Source of the DNA: Sphingomonas sp. CCH21-G11
GTDB taxonomy: Bacteria; Pseudomonadota; Alphaproteobacteria; Sphingomonadales; Sphingomonadaceae
Reading direction: 5' to 3'
Assembly (NCBI RefSeq): GCF_001555965.1
Contig: NZ_LSHX01000024.1
Span: 1 to 64,000, forward strand
DNA: 64,000 nt
The notes beneath the pieces were generated by a model that was given only the letters and a program-made list of their open reading frames with translations, was not told the DNA's origin and made no database searches. This document shows positions 35,202 through 48,214 of this stretch, one piece after another (position 1 is the stretch's first letter; each line of letters starts with the position of its first letter). Position numbers and translations under genes: made by a program.

Positions 35202-37406
35202 TTAGCTATTCGACCCTGCGCGAAAACTTTTTGAAAATTTCCGCTGCGTCTTGCCGAAGCGGTCCTTGCGGGTGCCCGGCTTGCCTTCGTTGGAGCGGCC
35301 CATGATCGGGGCCTTGCGCTGGTCGTCGGGGAGACCGAGTTCCTGGGCCTCAAGCGAACGGATTTCGTCGCGCAGGCGGCCGGCTTCCTCGAACTCGAGG
35401 TCGGCGGCGGCCTTGCGCATCTTCTTTTCGAGATCCTCGATATAGCTGCGCAGATTGTGGCCGACCATGTGCGGGCGATCGGCGTCGATCTCGACGGTCA
35501 CCTGGTCCTTGCTGGCGACGTGCGCGATGATGTCGCCGATGTTGCGCTTGATCGTCGTCGGCGTGATGCCGTGCGCGGTGTTGTAGGCGATCTGCTTTTC
35601 GCGCCGGCGGTCGGTCTCGCGCATCGCGCGCTCCATGCTGCCGGTGATGCGATCGGCATACAGGATAACGCGCCCCTCGACGTTGCGCGCGGCGCGGCCG
35701 ATCGTCTGGACGAGCGAGGTTTCCGAACGCAGGAACCCCTCCTTGTCCGCGTCCAGGATCGCGACCAGCCCGCATTCGGGAATGTCCAGCCCCTCGCGCA
35801 GCAAGTTGATGCCGATCAGCACGTCATAGACGCCCATCCGCAAGTCGCGGATCAGCTCGATCCGCTCCAGCGTCTCGACGTCGGAATGCATGTAGCGGAC
35901 CTTGAGCCCCGCTTCGTGCATATATTCGGTCAGGTCCTCGGCCATCCGCTTGGTCAGGGTGGTGACGAGGGTGCGATAGCCCAGCTCGGCGGTCTTGCGT
36001 GCCTCGACGATCAGGTCCTGCACCTGTTCCTCGACCGGGCGAATTTCGACCGGCGGGTCGATCAGGCCGGTCGGGCGGATGACCTGTTCGACGAAGACGC
36101 CGCCGGTCTGCTCCATTTCCCAGCTGCCCGGGGTTGCCGATACCGACACCGTCTGCGGGCGCATCGCGTCCCATTCGTTGAAGCGCAGCGGCCGGTTGTC
36201 GATGCACGACGGCAAGCGGAAGCCATATTCGGCGAGCGTGATCTTGCGCCGGTGGTCGCCGCGCGCCATGCCGCCGATCTGCGGCACGGTCACATGGCTT
36301 TCGTCGACGAACAGCAGCGCGTTCTCGGGCAGATATTCGAACAGCGTCGGCGGCGGCTCGCCGGGCAGCCGCCCGGTCAGGAAGCGGCTGTAATTCTCGA
36401 TGCCTGCGCAGCTGCCGGTCGCGGCGATCATCTCCAGGTCGAAATGGGTGCGCTGCTCCAGCCGTTGCGCTTCCAGCAGCTTGCCTTCGGCCTGCAATTC
36501 CTTCAGCCGCTCGGCGAGCTCGAAACGGATCGCTTCGGTCGCCTGCTTGAGCGTCGGGCCTGGCGTCACATAGTGCGAATTGGCGTAGACCCGGACATAG
36601 TTGAGGCTGGCGACCTTCGATCCGGTCAGCGGATCGAACTCGACAATCTCCTCGATCTCATCCCCGAAAAAGCTGATCCGCCAGGCGGTGTCCTCATAGT
36701 GCGACGGGAAGAGTTCGAGGCTATCGCCGCGCACCCGGAAATTGCCGCGCGCGAACGCGGCCTCGTTGCGCTTGTACTGAAGCGCGACCAGCTTGCGGAT
36801 GATCTCGCGCTGATCGACCACCTGGCCCTTTTTCAGGTCGAAGATCATCGCCGAATAGGTCTCGACCGAGCCGATGCCGTAGAGGCACGAGACCGACGCG
36901 ACGATCAGCACGTCGTCGCGCTCCAGCAACGACCGGGTCGCCGAATGGCGCATCCGGTCGATCGCTTCGTTCACGCTCGACTCCTTTTCGATATAGGTGT
37001 CGGAGCGCGGCACATAGGCTTCGGGCTGATAATAGTCGTAATAGCTGACGAAATATTCGACCGCGTTTTCGGGGAAGAAGCTCTTGAACTCGCCATAGAG
37101 CTGGGCTGCGAGGATCTTGTTGGGCGCCAGGATCAGCGCCGGTCGCTGGAGCTCCTCGATCACCTTGGCCATGGTGAACGTCTTGCCCGATCCGGTGACG
37201 CCCAGCAGCACCTGGTCCTTCTCGCCCGCGCGCGCTTGCTCGACCAGCTCGGCGATCGCGCCCGGCTGGTCGCCGGACGGGGTGTATTCGCTCACCAGCT
37301 TGAATCGCTTCCCACCCTCGACCTTGTCCGGGCGCTGGGGCCGGTGCGGCACGAAGCTCTGCCCGGTATCGGGCTCGGCGAGGCTGGTGCGAATCTGAAT
37401 GGCCAT
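35202..37406 (-). CDS. uvrB: excinuclease ABC subunit UvrB
   Basis: A 734-residue nucleotide excision repair helicase-like protein that verifies lesions delivered by UvrA and recruits UvrC. Visible are Walker [16 protein letters not shown], the beta-hairpin region [26 protein letters not shown] box, motifs V-VI ([22 protein letters not shown]) and the C-terminal UvrC-binding UVR helix ([23 protein letters not shown]). It has an extra basic tail ([15 protein letters not shown]). The start at 37406 ([16 protein letters not shown]) follows family practice. It reads away from the divergent M20 peptidase gene; REP-like repeats lie in the gap. Confidence 0.97.
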   Translation of the reverse strand: MAIQIRTSLAEPDTGQSFVPHRPQRPDKVEGGKRFKLVSEYTPSGDQPGAIAELVEQARAGEKDQVLLGVTGSGKTFTMAKVIEELQRPALILAPNKILAAQLYGEFKSFFPENAVEYFVSYYDYYQPEAYVPRSDTYIEKESSVNEAIDRMRHSATRSLLERDDVLIVASVSCLYGIGSVETYSAMIFDLKKGQVVDQREIIRKLVALQYKRNEAAFARGNFRVRGDSLELFPSHYEDTAWRISFFGDEIEEIVEFDPLTGSKVASLNYVRVYANSHYVTPGPTLKQATEAIRFELAERLKELQAEGKLLEAQRLEQRTHFDLEMIAATGSCAGIENYSRFLTGRLPGEPPPTLFEYLPENALLFVDESHVTVPQIGGMARGDHRRKITLAEYGFRLPSCIDNRPLRFNEWDAMRPQTVSVSATPGSWEMEQTGGVFVEQVIRPTGLIDPPVEIRPVEEQVQDLIVEARKTAELGYRTLVTTLTKRMAEDLTEYMHEAGLKVRYMHSDVETLERIELIRDLRMGVYDVLIGINLLREGLDIPECGLVAILDADKEGFLRSETSLVQTIGRAARNVEGRVILYADRITGSMERAMRETDRRREKQIAYNTAHGITPTTIKRNIGDIIAHVASKDQVTVEIDADRPHMVGHNLRSYIEDLEKKMRKAAADLEFEEAGRLRDEIRSLEAQELGLPDDQRKAPIMGRSNEGKPGTRKDRFGKTQRKFSKSFRAGSNS

Positions 37407-37504
37407 GCGCCGCAATATGAGAACGAACCGGGTCCGCGGCAACCGGAAGCCGAACAGGCCGACCGCAAACTGGCTTTTGGGTCCGGGCACCAACCATCTA
37501 TCCG

Positions 37505-37586
37505 CGTCACCCCGGGCTTGACCCGGGGTCCCGCTTTATCTTGCGACGGAACAGGCAGTGGGACCCCGGATCAAGTCCGGGGTGAC
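37505..37586. repeat. REP-like inverted repeat pair (CGTCACCCCGGGCTTGACC)
   Basis: Arms 37505-37532 and 37560-37586 are inverted copies with several differences that keep the hairpins in each arm (CCCCGG.. / ..CCGGGG). The pair lies in the divergent gap between uvrB and the M20 peptidase gene. Confidence 0.85.
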
Positions 37587-37683
37587 AGGTAAATCTCAAG
37601 CGATTGTGTTCGGTGACTCAGGCTCCGGACTCGACTTGGCATACGGTTGCGATAGGCTGGGAAAAACTTCCGGGGAGAGATCG

Positions 37684-39042
37684 ATGCGCCGTTCGTCCGC
37701 CACCTTCGTGTCCGCGCTGCTGATCGGCAGCGCCATCGCGATGCCCGCTTATGCCGAGCCCGATTACGCCCAGGCCGTCCGCGCCGATTACGCGCGCGAC
37801 CTGGCGCAGACGTTCGAGTGGTTCCACCGCAACCCCGAATTGTCGTTCAAGGAAACCAGGACCGCGGCGCGCATGGCGGCCGAGCTGCGCAAGGTGCCCG
37901 GCGTCGTCGTCACCGAAGGGGTCGGCGGCACCGGCGTGGTCGGCGTGATGAAGAACGGGGCGGGTCCGGTGGTGCTGGTACGCGCCGACATGGACGGCCT
38001 GCCGGTCGAGGAGAAGTCGGGGCTCGGCTATGCATCGACCGTGCGCCAGGTCGGTGTCGACGGGGTCGAGACGCCGGTCATGCACGCCTGCGGCCATGAC
38101 ACCCACATCACGTCGATGATTGGCACCGCGCGGCGGCTGGCGGCGATGAAGGACCGCTGGGCCGGTACGGTCATGTTTGTCGTCCAGCCCGCCGAGGAGC
38201 GCGTCGGCGGCGCCAAGGCGATGGTGGCCGACGGGCTCTATACCCGCTTCGCCAAGCCCGACTATGCGCTCGCCTTCCACGTCGCCGCCGACCTGGCGAG
38301 CGGCAAGGTTTCGGCGTCGGAGGGCATCCAATATGCCTCGTCCGATTCGGTCGACATCATCGTGCCGGGCATCGGCGCGCATGGCGCAAGCCCCCATGCG
38401 GGCAAGGACCCGGTCTATATGGCGTCGCAACTCGTCATCGCGCTCCAGGGGCTGATCAGCCGCGAACAGCAGCCGCTGAAGCCCGGCGTCATCACCGTCG
38501 GCTCGTTCCATTCAGGGCTGAAGCACAACATCATTTCCGACGAAGCGCGCCTGCAGGTCACGGTGCGCGCCAATGACGAGGCGGAACGCAAGCGGCTGAT
38601 CGACGGCATCAAGCGCATCGCGCGCGGGGTCGGCGAATTGAACGGCATGCCCGAAGACAAGATGCCGGTGGTCAACGTGATCGAAGGCACGCCGACCACG
38701 ATCAACGACCGCGACCTCGCCCAGCGGCTGAACGGCGTGATGAAGGCCGCGCTGGGCGACGACGCCTTCGTCCCGTTCGAGCAGAAGGGCATGGGTGCGG
38801 AGGACTTCACCTATTTCGTCCAGCCCGACACGGGGGTGAAGGGCTATTATTTCGCGGTCGGCGGCACGCCGCAGGCGGCGTTCGACGCCGCGGCCAAGGG
38901 TGGCCCCGCCGTCCCCTCGCACCATTCGCCGCTGTTCAAGGTCGCGCCCGAACCCGCGATCGTCACCGGCACGATCGCGATGACCGCCGCGGTGCTGGAA
39001 CTGATGAAGCCGGGCGGCGCGGGCGCGGGTGCCGGGCAATGA
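37684..39042 (+). CDS. exported M20-family amidohydrolase/peptidase
   Basis: A 452-residue zinc amidohydrolase with a signal peptide (MRRSSATFVSALLIGSAIAM, cleavage after ...AYA near residue 25). M20D metal-binding signatures are ADMDGLPVEE, HACGHDTHI, QPAEERVGGA and the C-terminal MGAEDFTYF with PSHHSP. This set is that of N-acyl-amino acid or peptide hydrolases (hippurate hydrolase-like), here in the periplasm. Start at 37684 after GGGGAGAG. The next gene overlaps its stop by 4 bp (ATGA), so the two are coupled. Natural substrate is unknown. Confidence 0.9.
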   Translation: MRRSSATFVSALLIGSAIAMPAYAEPDYAQAVRADYARDLAQTFEWFHRNPELSFKETRTAARMAAELRKVPGVVVTEGVGGTGVVGVMKNGAGPVVLVRADMDGLPVEEKSGLGYASTVRQVGVDGVETPVMHACGHDTHITSMIGTARRLAAMKDRWAGTVMFVVQPAEERVGGAKAMVADGLYTRFAKPDYALAFHVAADLASGKVSASEGIQYASSDSVDIIVPGIGAHGASPHAGKDPVYMASQLVIALQGLISREQQPLKPGVITVGSFHSGLKHNIISDEARLQVTVRANDEAERKRLIDGIKRIARGVGELNGMPEDKMPVVNVIEGTPTTINDRDLAQRLNGVMKAALGDDAFVPFEQKGMGAEDFTYFVQPDTGVKGYYFAVGGTPQAAFDAAAKGGPAVPSHHSPLFKVAPEPAIVTGTIAMTAAVLELMKPGGAGAGAGQ

Positions 39043-39620
39043 CCGCCGCGCGGATCCTGATCGCGCCGATGATCCTGATGCTGGCGGCCTGTGGCGGCGG
39101 CAGCGGCGGTAACAGCACCGTCGAGCAGGCGGCGGAGACCGGCGAGGTCGATCTGACCAATGCAGCACCCGGCGAAGTCGCCAAGCAGGCCAAGGCATCG
39201 GGCGCAATGCGGCTCAATCCGGGCGAGTGGGAAACCACAGTCGAAGTGGTCGATATCGACATCCCGGGAATGCCCAAGGGCGGTCCGCATAGCGACGTGA
39301 TGAAGGTGATGCGCGAGGCCAAGACCACCGTCACCAACTGCGTCACGCCCGAGGAGGCCGAGAACCCGGAATCGGGTGTCTTCACCGGCTCCAACGGCCA
39401 GTGCCGCTATGAACGCTTTCGCATGGGCGGCGGCCGGATCGACGGCACTCTGGCATGTCGGGGCAAGGACGGCGGCGGCGACATGCGGATGTCGGTCAAC
39501 GGCACCTTTTCCGACACCGCCTTCGCGCTCGACAATGCGATGGAAACGCGCATGGGCGACAGCGTGATGAAGATGAGGGCCAAGGTCAGCGGCAAGCGGA
39601 TCGGCGCGTGCAAGGGCTGA
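39039..39620 (+). CDS. DUF3617-type lipoprotein
   Basis: A 193-residue lipoprotein: signal peptide with lipobox AAC (Cys18) in ILIAPMILMLAACGGGSGG, then a disordered stretch and a DUF3617-like domain (MRLNPGEWETTVEVVDIDIPGMPK, CVTPEEAENP, CRYERFRMGGGRIDGTLAC, NGTFSDTAFAL). DUF3617 proteins have conserved cysteines forming disulphides and are periplasmic; their role is unknown. It starts inside the stop of the M20 peptidase gene (4-bp overlap), so both are probably made together. A VOC-domain gene follows 39 bp later. Confidence 0.85.
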   Translation: MTAARILIAPMILMLAACGGGSGGNSTVEQAAETGEVDLTNAAPGEVAKQAKASGAMRLNPGEWETTVEVVDIDIPGMPKGGPHSDVMKVMREAKTTVTNCVTPEEAENPESGVFTGSNGQCRYERFRMGGGRIDGTLACRGKDGGGDMRMSVNGTFSDTAFALDNAMETRMGDSVMKMRAKVSGKRIGACKG

Positions 39621-39659
39621 GGTCGCCGGAACGGACATATCGGACGTAGGGAGAGGGAC

Positions 39660-40052
39660 ATGATCGGCTATGTGACGTTGGGCGTGAACGATCTGGATCG
39701 CGCACGCGCCTTCTACGATGGGCTGCTGGGCGTGATCGGGGCCAAGCGGCTGATGCAGATGGAGGAAAACGGCTTCACCATGTACGGCACCGACTGGAAG
39801 ATGCCGGGCATCGCGATCACCAAACCCTATGACGGCAATGCAGCACGCGCCGGCAACGGCAACATGGTCGCGCTGATCATGGACAGCCGCGACAAGGTCG
39901 ATGCGCTCCACGCCAAGGCGCTGGAGCTCGGCGGGACCTGCGACGGACCGCCGGGACTGCGCGCGCCGGAAGAGATGGGCTTCTACGGCGCCTATTTCCG
40001 CGACCCGGAAGGCAACAAGATCGCCGCGTTCAACGCCCCGATGCCGGGCTGA
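39660..40052 (+). CDS. VOC-family (glyoxalase-like) protein
   Basis: A 130-residue vicinal oxygen chelate protein with paired beta-alpha-beta-beta-beta modules: MIGYVTLGVNDLDRARAFYDGLLG at the N-terminus and APEEMGFYGAYFRDPEGNKIAAF at the C-terminus. Family members include glyoxalase I, dioxygenases and fosfomycin or bleomycin resistance proteins; the metal-ligand pattern here is that of the small glyoxalase-like type and gives no substrate. It is third in line after the M20 peptidase and DUF3617 genes, 39 bp downstream, with GGGAGAGGGAC as ribosome binding site. Confidence 0.88.
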   Translation: MIGYVTLGVNDLDRARAFYDGLLGVIGAKRLMQMEENGFTMYGTDWKMPGIAITKPYDGNAARAGNGNMVALIMDSRDKVDALHAKALELGGTCDGPPGLRAPEEMGFYGAYFRDPEGNKIAAFNAPMPG

Positions 40053-40064
40053 GGCAGGGGTGGC

Positions 40065-40493
40065 TCAGCCGAGCCGGCGATAGGCGACGCGCCACATCAG
40101 CAGCGCAACGGCAATGCCGGGCGGCGCGGCGGCAATGCCGGTCGCCAGCGCGCTGATCCAGCGATAGCGCGCGCTCGCCGCGCCGAGCATGTCGGCATCG
40201 GCATTGAGCAGCACGCCAAACAACAGGCTGGCCGCCACTCCGGCGACGATGGCCGCGGTCGGGCCGGTCAGCCCGATGCGCCGTACCATCACCCACAACA
40301 GCCCGCCCAGCACCGCGACGACCGGTGTCGCAACGACGCTCGCCAGTCCCCAGACGAGCAGCAGCGCCGCGACGTCATGGCCGCCGCCCAGTGCATGGAG
40401 CGCGGTGGCGAGGGTGCCGGTCGCAAGACCACCGGCCAGGCAGGCGAGGCCGATCCGGTCCAGGCTGGCATGTTCGAGCCGGCGGCGGATCAT
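40065..40493 (-). CDS. small four-helix membrane protein
   Basis: A 142-residue very hydrophobic protein with about four transmembrane helices (LACLAGGLATGTLATALHAL, AALLLVWGLASVVATPVVAVLGGLLW, TAAIVAGVAASLLFGVLL, ALATGIAAAPPGIAVALLMW). It starts at 40493, overlapping the stop of the metallo-beta-lactamase-fold gene by 4 bp (ATGA), so it is the second gene of that operon. I recognise no family. It converges with the VOC gene. Confidence 0.7.
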   Translation of the reverse strand: MIRRRLEHASLDRIGLACLAGGLATGTLATALHALGGGHDVAALLLVWGLASVVATPVVAVLGGLLWVMVRRIGLTGPTAAIVAGVAASLLFGVLLNADADMLGAASARYRWISALATGIAAAPPGIAVALLMWRVAYRRLG

Positions 40494-41704
40494 TTGAGCG
40501 CACGCACCGCCGGCGTGTCGAGGCAGCGATCGATTTCCCCCCGCGGACGCGGCGGCGGGAGGGTTGCGTCGGTAGCCACCGGCACCTCGACCGTGCGGCC
40601 GATGGCGATCGCGTCGAAGCGCCCTGGCACCCTTGCACAAGCCATTGCGGCCTTTAGCAGACGCGGCGGGGTGTCGCGCGCTTCATAGGACAGGCGGAAC
40701 GTGCCCCAGTGGATCGCGATCGCTCGCGTCGCGCCCAGCCGGCGGAACAGCTCGACCGCCTCGACCGGACCGACATGGCTGCCGGTCGACATCTGCCCCG
40801 GCTGGAAGCGGAACGCACCGATCGGCAGCAGCGCGAGGCGGATCGGCCCGTAGCCGCGCGCTTCGTCCGCCCAGGCGTAATCGCCCGCGCCGGTGTCGCC
40901 GGCGAAGAACAAATTGCCGCCGCTCGGCAGCTTGACGACGAAGCTCGACCACAGCGCCCGGTTGCGATCGGTGAACCAGCGGCTCGACCAATGATGGTTG
41001 CGGGTGACAATCACTTCCGGCGCGCTGATCCGGGGATCGCGCGCGCACGCGTCGCTATCGTCGCAGCGCGGTACGATCTCAGTCCGCCCGCCCCAGTCAA
41101 GCGCCGCCGCGGGCACGCCCGCCTGGCGGATCACGCTGTCATTGCCCAGGCTGGTGACGATCTGCGGCCGGTCGCGATCCCACAGCCTTTTGAGCGTGGC
41201 GAGGTCCATGTGATCGTAGTGATTGTGGCTGACCACCACCAGGTCGATCGGCGGCAGGTCGTCGAAGCGGATGCCGGGTTCGGCCACCCGGCTCGGGCCG
41301 AAGCCGAAGGGGCCGGCGGTGTCCGACCAGATCGGATCGGTCAGGATGTTGAGGCCGGCGGTCTGGACCAGCACGGTCGCGTGTCCGACCCAGGTGACCA
41401 GCATCCGATCGCCCGCGACCCGGCGCGGCGGCTTGGCCGGCGTGACCGCGACGCGCGCGGGCCAGGGCGGCCGCCCGTCATTGCCGGTCGCCTGGGCGAA
41501 CAGAAACGCCCCCCGGCTGCGCCGCGTCGGCGTGGATGCGGTGTCCTCGCCATCGGGATTGAAGAAGCGTTCGCCATCATAATGCCCGCTCTCGCGCCCG
41601 TCATAATAGCGCCGGTCGAGGAACGAGGGCACGATCGCGATGGCAAGCAACGCGAGGATGACGAGCCAGAGCAGGACGGCGAGAAGGTAGCGGAGGAGGG
41701 TCAT
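40490..41704 (-). CDS. membrane-anchored metallo-beta-lactamase-fold hydrolase (NAPE-PLD/RomA-like)
   Basis: A 404-residue protein with an N-terminal membrane anchor (LLRYLLAVLLWLVILALLAI) and an MBL-fold domain. Metal-binding motif is SHNHYDHMD (HxHxDH), with WVGHATVLVQ, SGAGDY-like FAGDTGAGDY and ALLPIGAF further on. This is the pattern of the NAPE-PLD/UlaG-like and RomA-related hydrolases that act on phospholipid or lactone-type esters. ATG at 41704; the Shine-Dalgarno GGGGAGG is provided by the adjacent repeat. The anchor suggests periplasmic-facing or membrane-associated action. It ends overlapping the four-helix membrane gene. Confidence 0.87.
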   Translation of the reverse strand: MTLLRYLLAVLLWLVILALLAIAIVPSFLDRRYYDGRESGHYDGERFFNPDGEDTASTPTRRSRGAFLFAQATGNDGRPPWPARVAVTPAKPPRRVAGDRMLVTWVGHATVLVQTAGLNILTDPIWSDTAGPFGFGPSRVAEPGIRFDDLPPIDLVVVSHNHYDHMDLATLKRLWDRDRPQIVTSLGNDSVIRQAGVPAAALDWGGRTEIVPRCDDSDACARDPRISAPEVIVTRNHHWSSRWFTDRNRALWSSFVVKLPSGGNLFFAGDTGAGDYAWADEARGYGPIRLALLPIGAFRFQPGQMSTGSHVGPVEAVELFRRLGATRAIAIHWGTFRLSYEARDTPPRLLKAAMACARVPGRFDAIAIGRTVEVPVATDATLPPPRPRGEIDRCLDTPAVRALK

Positions 41705-42105
41705 AGATCCTCCCCATGCCTCGCATGGGGAGGGGGACCGTCCGCAGGACGGTGGAGGGGAATTGTGCAACGATCGAGCAGATGGACAACCACCGCGTCA
41801 GGGTCGCGCAAGACCTCCACCGCCGCCACTCGAATCGTCATGATGTCCTGTTCCTCAAGCCAAGCGTCCCGTCGTGCGTCGCGTTGCGGCCGATCGCCAA
41901 GTTCATGTGTCATGCCATCTATTTCGATCGCGATGCGGGCAGCGGGCGCGTAGAAATCGAGCACATAGGGCCCGATCGGATGCTGGCGACGAAACTTTAC
42001 ACCGCCCGGCCTTGTTCGAAGCCGCTGCCATAGCAGGACTTCGGGTAAGGTCATGTCGGTACGCAGCTTTCGGGCGCGGACAACGCTTGTTCGTGGTGCC
42101 GGCAT
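41701..42105 (-). CDS. DUF559 (Vsr-fold) endonuclease-domain protein
   Basis: A 134-residue protein whose core matches DUF559 endonuclease-like proteins of the Vsr/PD-(D/E)XK superfamily: RKLRTDMTLPEVLLWQRLR, GVKFRRQHPIGPYVLDFYAP, IAIEIDGMTHELGD (E-x-D candidate metal ligands), DIMTIRVAAVEVLRDPDAVV. Its ATG at 42105 is served by GGAGGGG inside the right repeat, and its last about 19 residues (from IPLHRPADG) are encoded by the left repeat, with the stop overlapping the start of the MBL gene (ATGA). It therefore lies wholly between inverted repeats. DNA cleavage is inferred from fold only. Confidence 0.85.
   Translation of the reverse strand: MPAPRTSVVRARKLRTDMTLPEVLLWQRLRTRPGGVKFRRQHPIGPYVLDFYAPAARIAIEIDGMTHELGDRPQRDARRDAWLEEQDIMTIRVAAVEVLRDPDAVVVHLLDRCTIPLHRPADGPPPHARHGEDL
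41706..41760 (+). repeat. left copy of double-hairpin repeat
   Basis: Begins GATCCTCCCCATGC and ends GGTGGAGGGG, with two hairpins. Read on the minus strand it gives GGGGAGG next to the MBL start codon. It overlaps the 3-prime coding end of the DUF559 gene. Its inverted partner is at 42110. Confidence 0.85.
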
Positions 42106-42109
42106 CAAA

Positions 42110-42162
42110 CCCCTCCACCAGCCTTTGGCTGGTCCCCCTCCCCGTCCACGACGGGGAGGATC
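42110..42162 (-). repeat. right copy of double-hairpin repeat (inverted)
   Basis: On the minus strand begins GATCCTCCCCGTC and ends GGTGGAGGGG. It supplies the Shine-Dalgarno GGAGGGG for the DUF559 start at 42105. Shares the framework of the left copy but has different stem sequences. Confidence 0.85.
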
Positions 42163-42168
42163 TTGTCC

Positions 42169-43686
42169 TCACCCGACCAGCAACCCCTCCTTCGCGATCT
42201 TCTCCCGCCAAACCAGAGGGGCGAGCTGGTGGACATTGTTGCCTTCCGCATCCACCGCGACGGTGACCGGGAAGTCGCGCACCTCGAATTCGTAGATCGC
42301 TTCCATGCCGAGGTCGGCGAAGCCCACCACACGGCTCCCCTTGATGGCGCGCGCGACGAGATAGGCCGCGCCGCCGACCGCCATCAGATAGGCGCTCTTC
42401 GCCTCGGCAATCGCCTCGGTCGCGGCCGGGCCGCGCTCGGCCTTGCCGACCATGGCAAGCAGGCCCTGATCGAGCATCATGCGGGTGAACTTGTCCATGC
42501 GCGTCGCGGTGGTGGGCCCGGCGGGGCCGACCACTTCCTCGCCCACCGGGTCGACCGGGCCGACATAATAGATCACGCGGCCCCTGAACTCGACGGGCAG
42601 CTTCTCGCCGCGGTCGAGCATGTCCTTGATCCGCTTGTGCGCCGCGTCACGCCCGGTCAGCATCTTGCCGTTGAGCAGCAGCCGGTCGCCCTGCTTCCAC
42701 CCCTGCACCACCTCCGGCGTCAGCGTGTCGAGATCGACGCGGATCGCCGCCTTGTCGGGTGTCCAGTTGACGTCGGGCCATTCGTCCAGCTTCGGTGCCT
42801 CCAGATAGGCGGGCCCCGATCCGTCGAGGGTGAAGTGCGCGTGACGGGTGGCGGCGCAATTGGGGATCATCGCCACCGGCTTCGACGCGGCGTGCGTCGG
42901 CCAGTCGGCGATCTTGACGTCGAGGATGGTGGACAAGCCCCCCAGCCCCTGCGCGCCGATGCCGAGCGCGTTGACCTTGTCGAAAATCTCGATGCGCAGC
43001 GCCTCGATGTCATTCTGCGCCCCGCGCGCCTTCAGCTGCGCCATGTCGATCGCGCCCATCAGCGACTCCTTGGCGAGCAGCATCGCCTTTTCCGCGGTGC
43101 CGCCGATGCCGATGCCCAGCATCCCCGGCGGGCACCAGCCGGCGCCCATCTGCGGCAGCATTTCGAGCACCCAGTCGACGATCGAATCGCTCGGGTTCAT
43201 CATCTTGAACTTGGACTTGTTCTCGCTGCCGCCGCCCTTGGCCGCGACGTCGATGCTGACGGTCGCGCCCGGCACCATTTCGACGTGAAGGACCGACGGC
43301 GTGTTGTCGCGGGTGTTGCGGCGGGTGAAGGCGGGATCGGCGAGGATCGAGGCACGCAGCTTGTTCTCGGGGTGGAGATAGGCGCGGCGCACGCCTTCAT
43401 CGATCACGTCCTGAAGCGAGCGCGTGCTGTCCAACCGACAATCCTGACCCCATTTGACGAAGACGGTGACGATGCCGGTGTCCTGACAGATCGGACGATG
43501 CCCCTCCGCGCACATGCGGCTGTTGGTCAGGATCTGGGCGATCGCGTCCTTGGCTGCCGGCGACTGTTCGGCGCGATAGGCGTCGCCCAGCGCGCGGATA
43601 TAATCCATCGGGTGGTAGTAACTGATGAATTGCAGCGCGTCGGCGACGCTTTCGATGAGGTCGGATTCGCGGATGGTCACAGTCAT
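42169..43686 (-). CDS. fumA: class I (iron-sulfur) fumarate hydratase
   Basis: A 505-residue oxygen-sensitive fumarase converting fumarate and malate. The N-terminal alpha domain has the cluster cysteine regions: CQDTG near residue 67, MGAGWCPPGM and PNCAATRHAHFTLDGSG. The C-terminal domain has VGPVDPVGEEVVGPAGPTTATRMDKF and FADLGMEAIYEFEVRDFPV. Single-polypeptide class I fumarases are about 500-550 residues, so it is complete. Its stop lies 6 bp from the repeat-flanked endonuclease unit, and it converges on nothing. A class II FumC cannot be excluded elsewhere. The symbol is by family. Confidence 0.95.
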   Translation of the reverse strand: MTVTIRESDLIESVADALQFISYYHPMDYIRALGDAYRAEQSPAAKDAIAQILTNSRMCAEGHRPICQDTGIVTVFVKWGQDCRLDSTRSLQDVIDEGVRRAYLHPENKLRASILADPAFTRRNTRDNTPSVLHVEMVPGATVSIDVAAKGGGSENKSKFKMMNPSDSIVDWVLEMLPQMGAGWCPPGMLGIGIGGTAEKAMLLAKESLMGAIDMAQLKARGAQNDIEALRIEIFDKVNALGIGAQGLGGLSTILDVKIADWPTHAASKPVAMIPNCAATRHAHFTLDGSGPAYLEAPKLDEWPDVNWTPDKAAIRVDLDTLTPEVVQGWKQGDRLLLNGKMLTGRDAAHKRIKDMLDRGEKLPVEFRGRVIYYVGPVDPVGEEVVGPAGPTTATRMDKFTRMMLDQGLLAMVGKAERGPAATEAIAEAKSAYLMAVGGAAYLVARAIKGSRVVGFADLGMEAIYEFEVRDFPVTVAVDAEGNNVHQLAPLVWREKIAKEGLLVG

Positions 43687-43839
43687 GCGGCGGGTCCCGG
43701 CATTAGGAACGAAGGGCAGTGCGATGCCGCAGCCCTAATCGCCCCGCCGCCATCCTCCAACCCCCGCCTTGACCGATCGCCAGCCGATTAACCACGCCTG
43801 CAAGCCATTTCGCAATCGCCGCGCCGCTAGCGGGGACAG

Positions 43840-48040
<4,201 letters not shown>

Positions 48041-48169
48041 CGCCCGGCACGATACCGTCCGCGGGCGGTGATGCTATTTTGCAACGCAGCATGACCGACA
48101 TTGCGGACTCGTCAAAGCTGTAACTCATCTGACACATTCCGCGCGCAGGGGCCGCGTTAACGGAATCAA

Positions 48170-48193
48170 AACCGGCCGGTTGAGCCGGTTCTT
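48170..48193 (+). terminator. hairpin between ligA and the second TonB receptor
   Basis: AACCGGC (48170-48176), loop CGGTTGA, GCCGGTT (48184-48190), followed by CTTT. It lies 130 nt after ligA and about 25 nt upstream of the receptor start, so it could be either a weak terminator or part of the receptor leader. Confidence 0.5.
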
Positions 48194-48214
48194 TCAAAAA
48201 CCAAGGGGTTTTCG

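Larger units (their letters stand above)
41706..42162. mobile_element. putative repeat-flanked DUF559 endonuclease unit
   Basis: Two inverted copies of a double-hairpin repeat (41706-41760; 42110-42162) enclose only the DUF559 gene. Both read GATCCTCCCC, hairpin 1, GGGGAGGGGGACC, hairpin 2, GGTGGAGGGG in their own orientation. Hairpin stems differ between copies (ATGC/GCAT against GTC/GAC; GTCC/GGAC against AGCC/GGCT) yet stay paired. The unit lies between fumarase and the MBL gene, with 6 bp to the fumarase stop. It resembles a small mobilisable REP-like element with its own nuclease; mobility is not shown. Confidence 0.55.

Noticed and set aside
35457..37592. A 711-codon open frame on the plus strand opposite uvrB
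   Set aside because: It is the mirror frame of uvrB, typical of high-GC genes; the translation is Arg/Asp/Leu-rich with no family motif, while uvrB on the minus strand has all its motifs.
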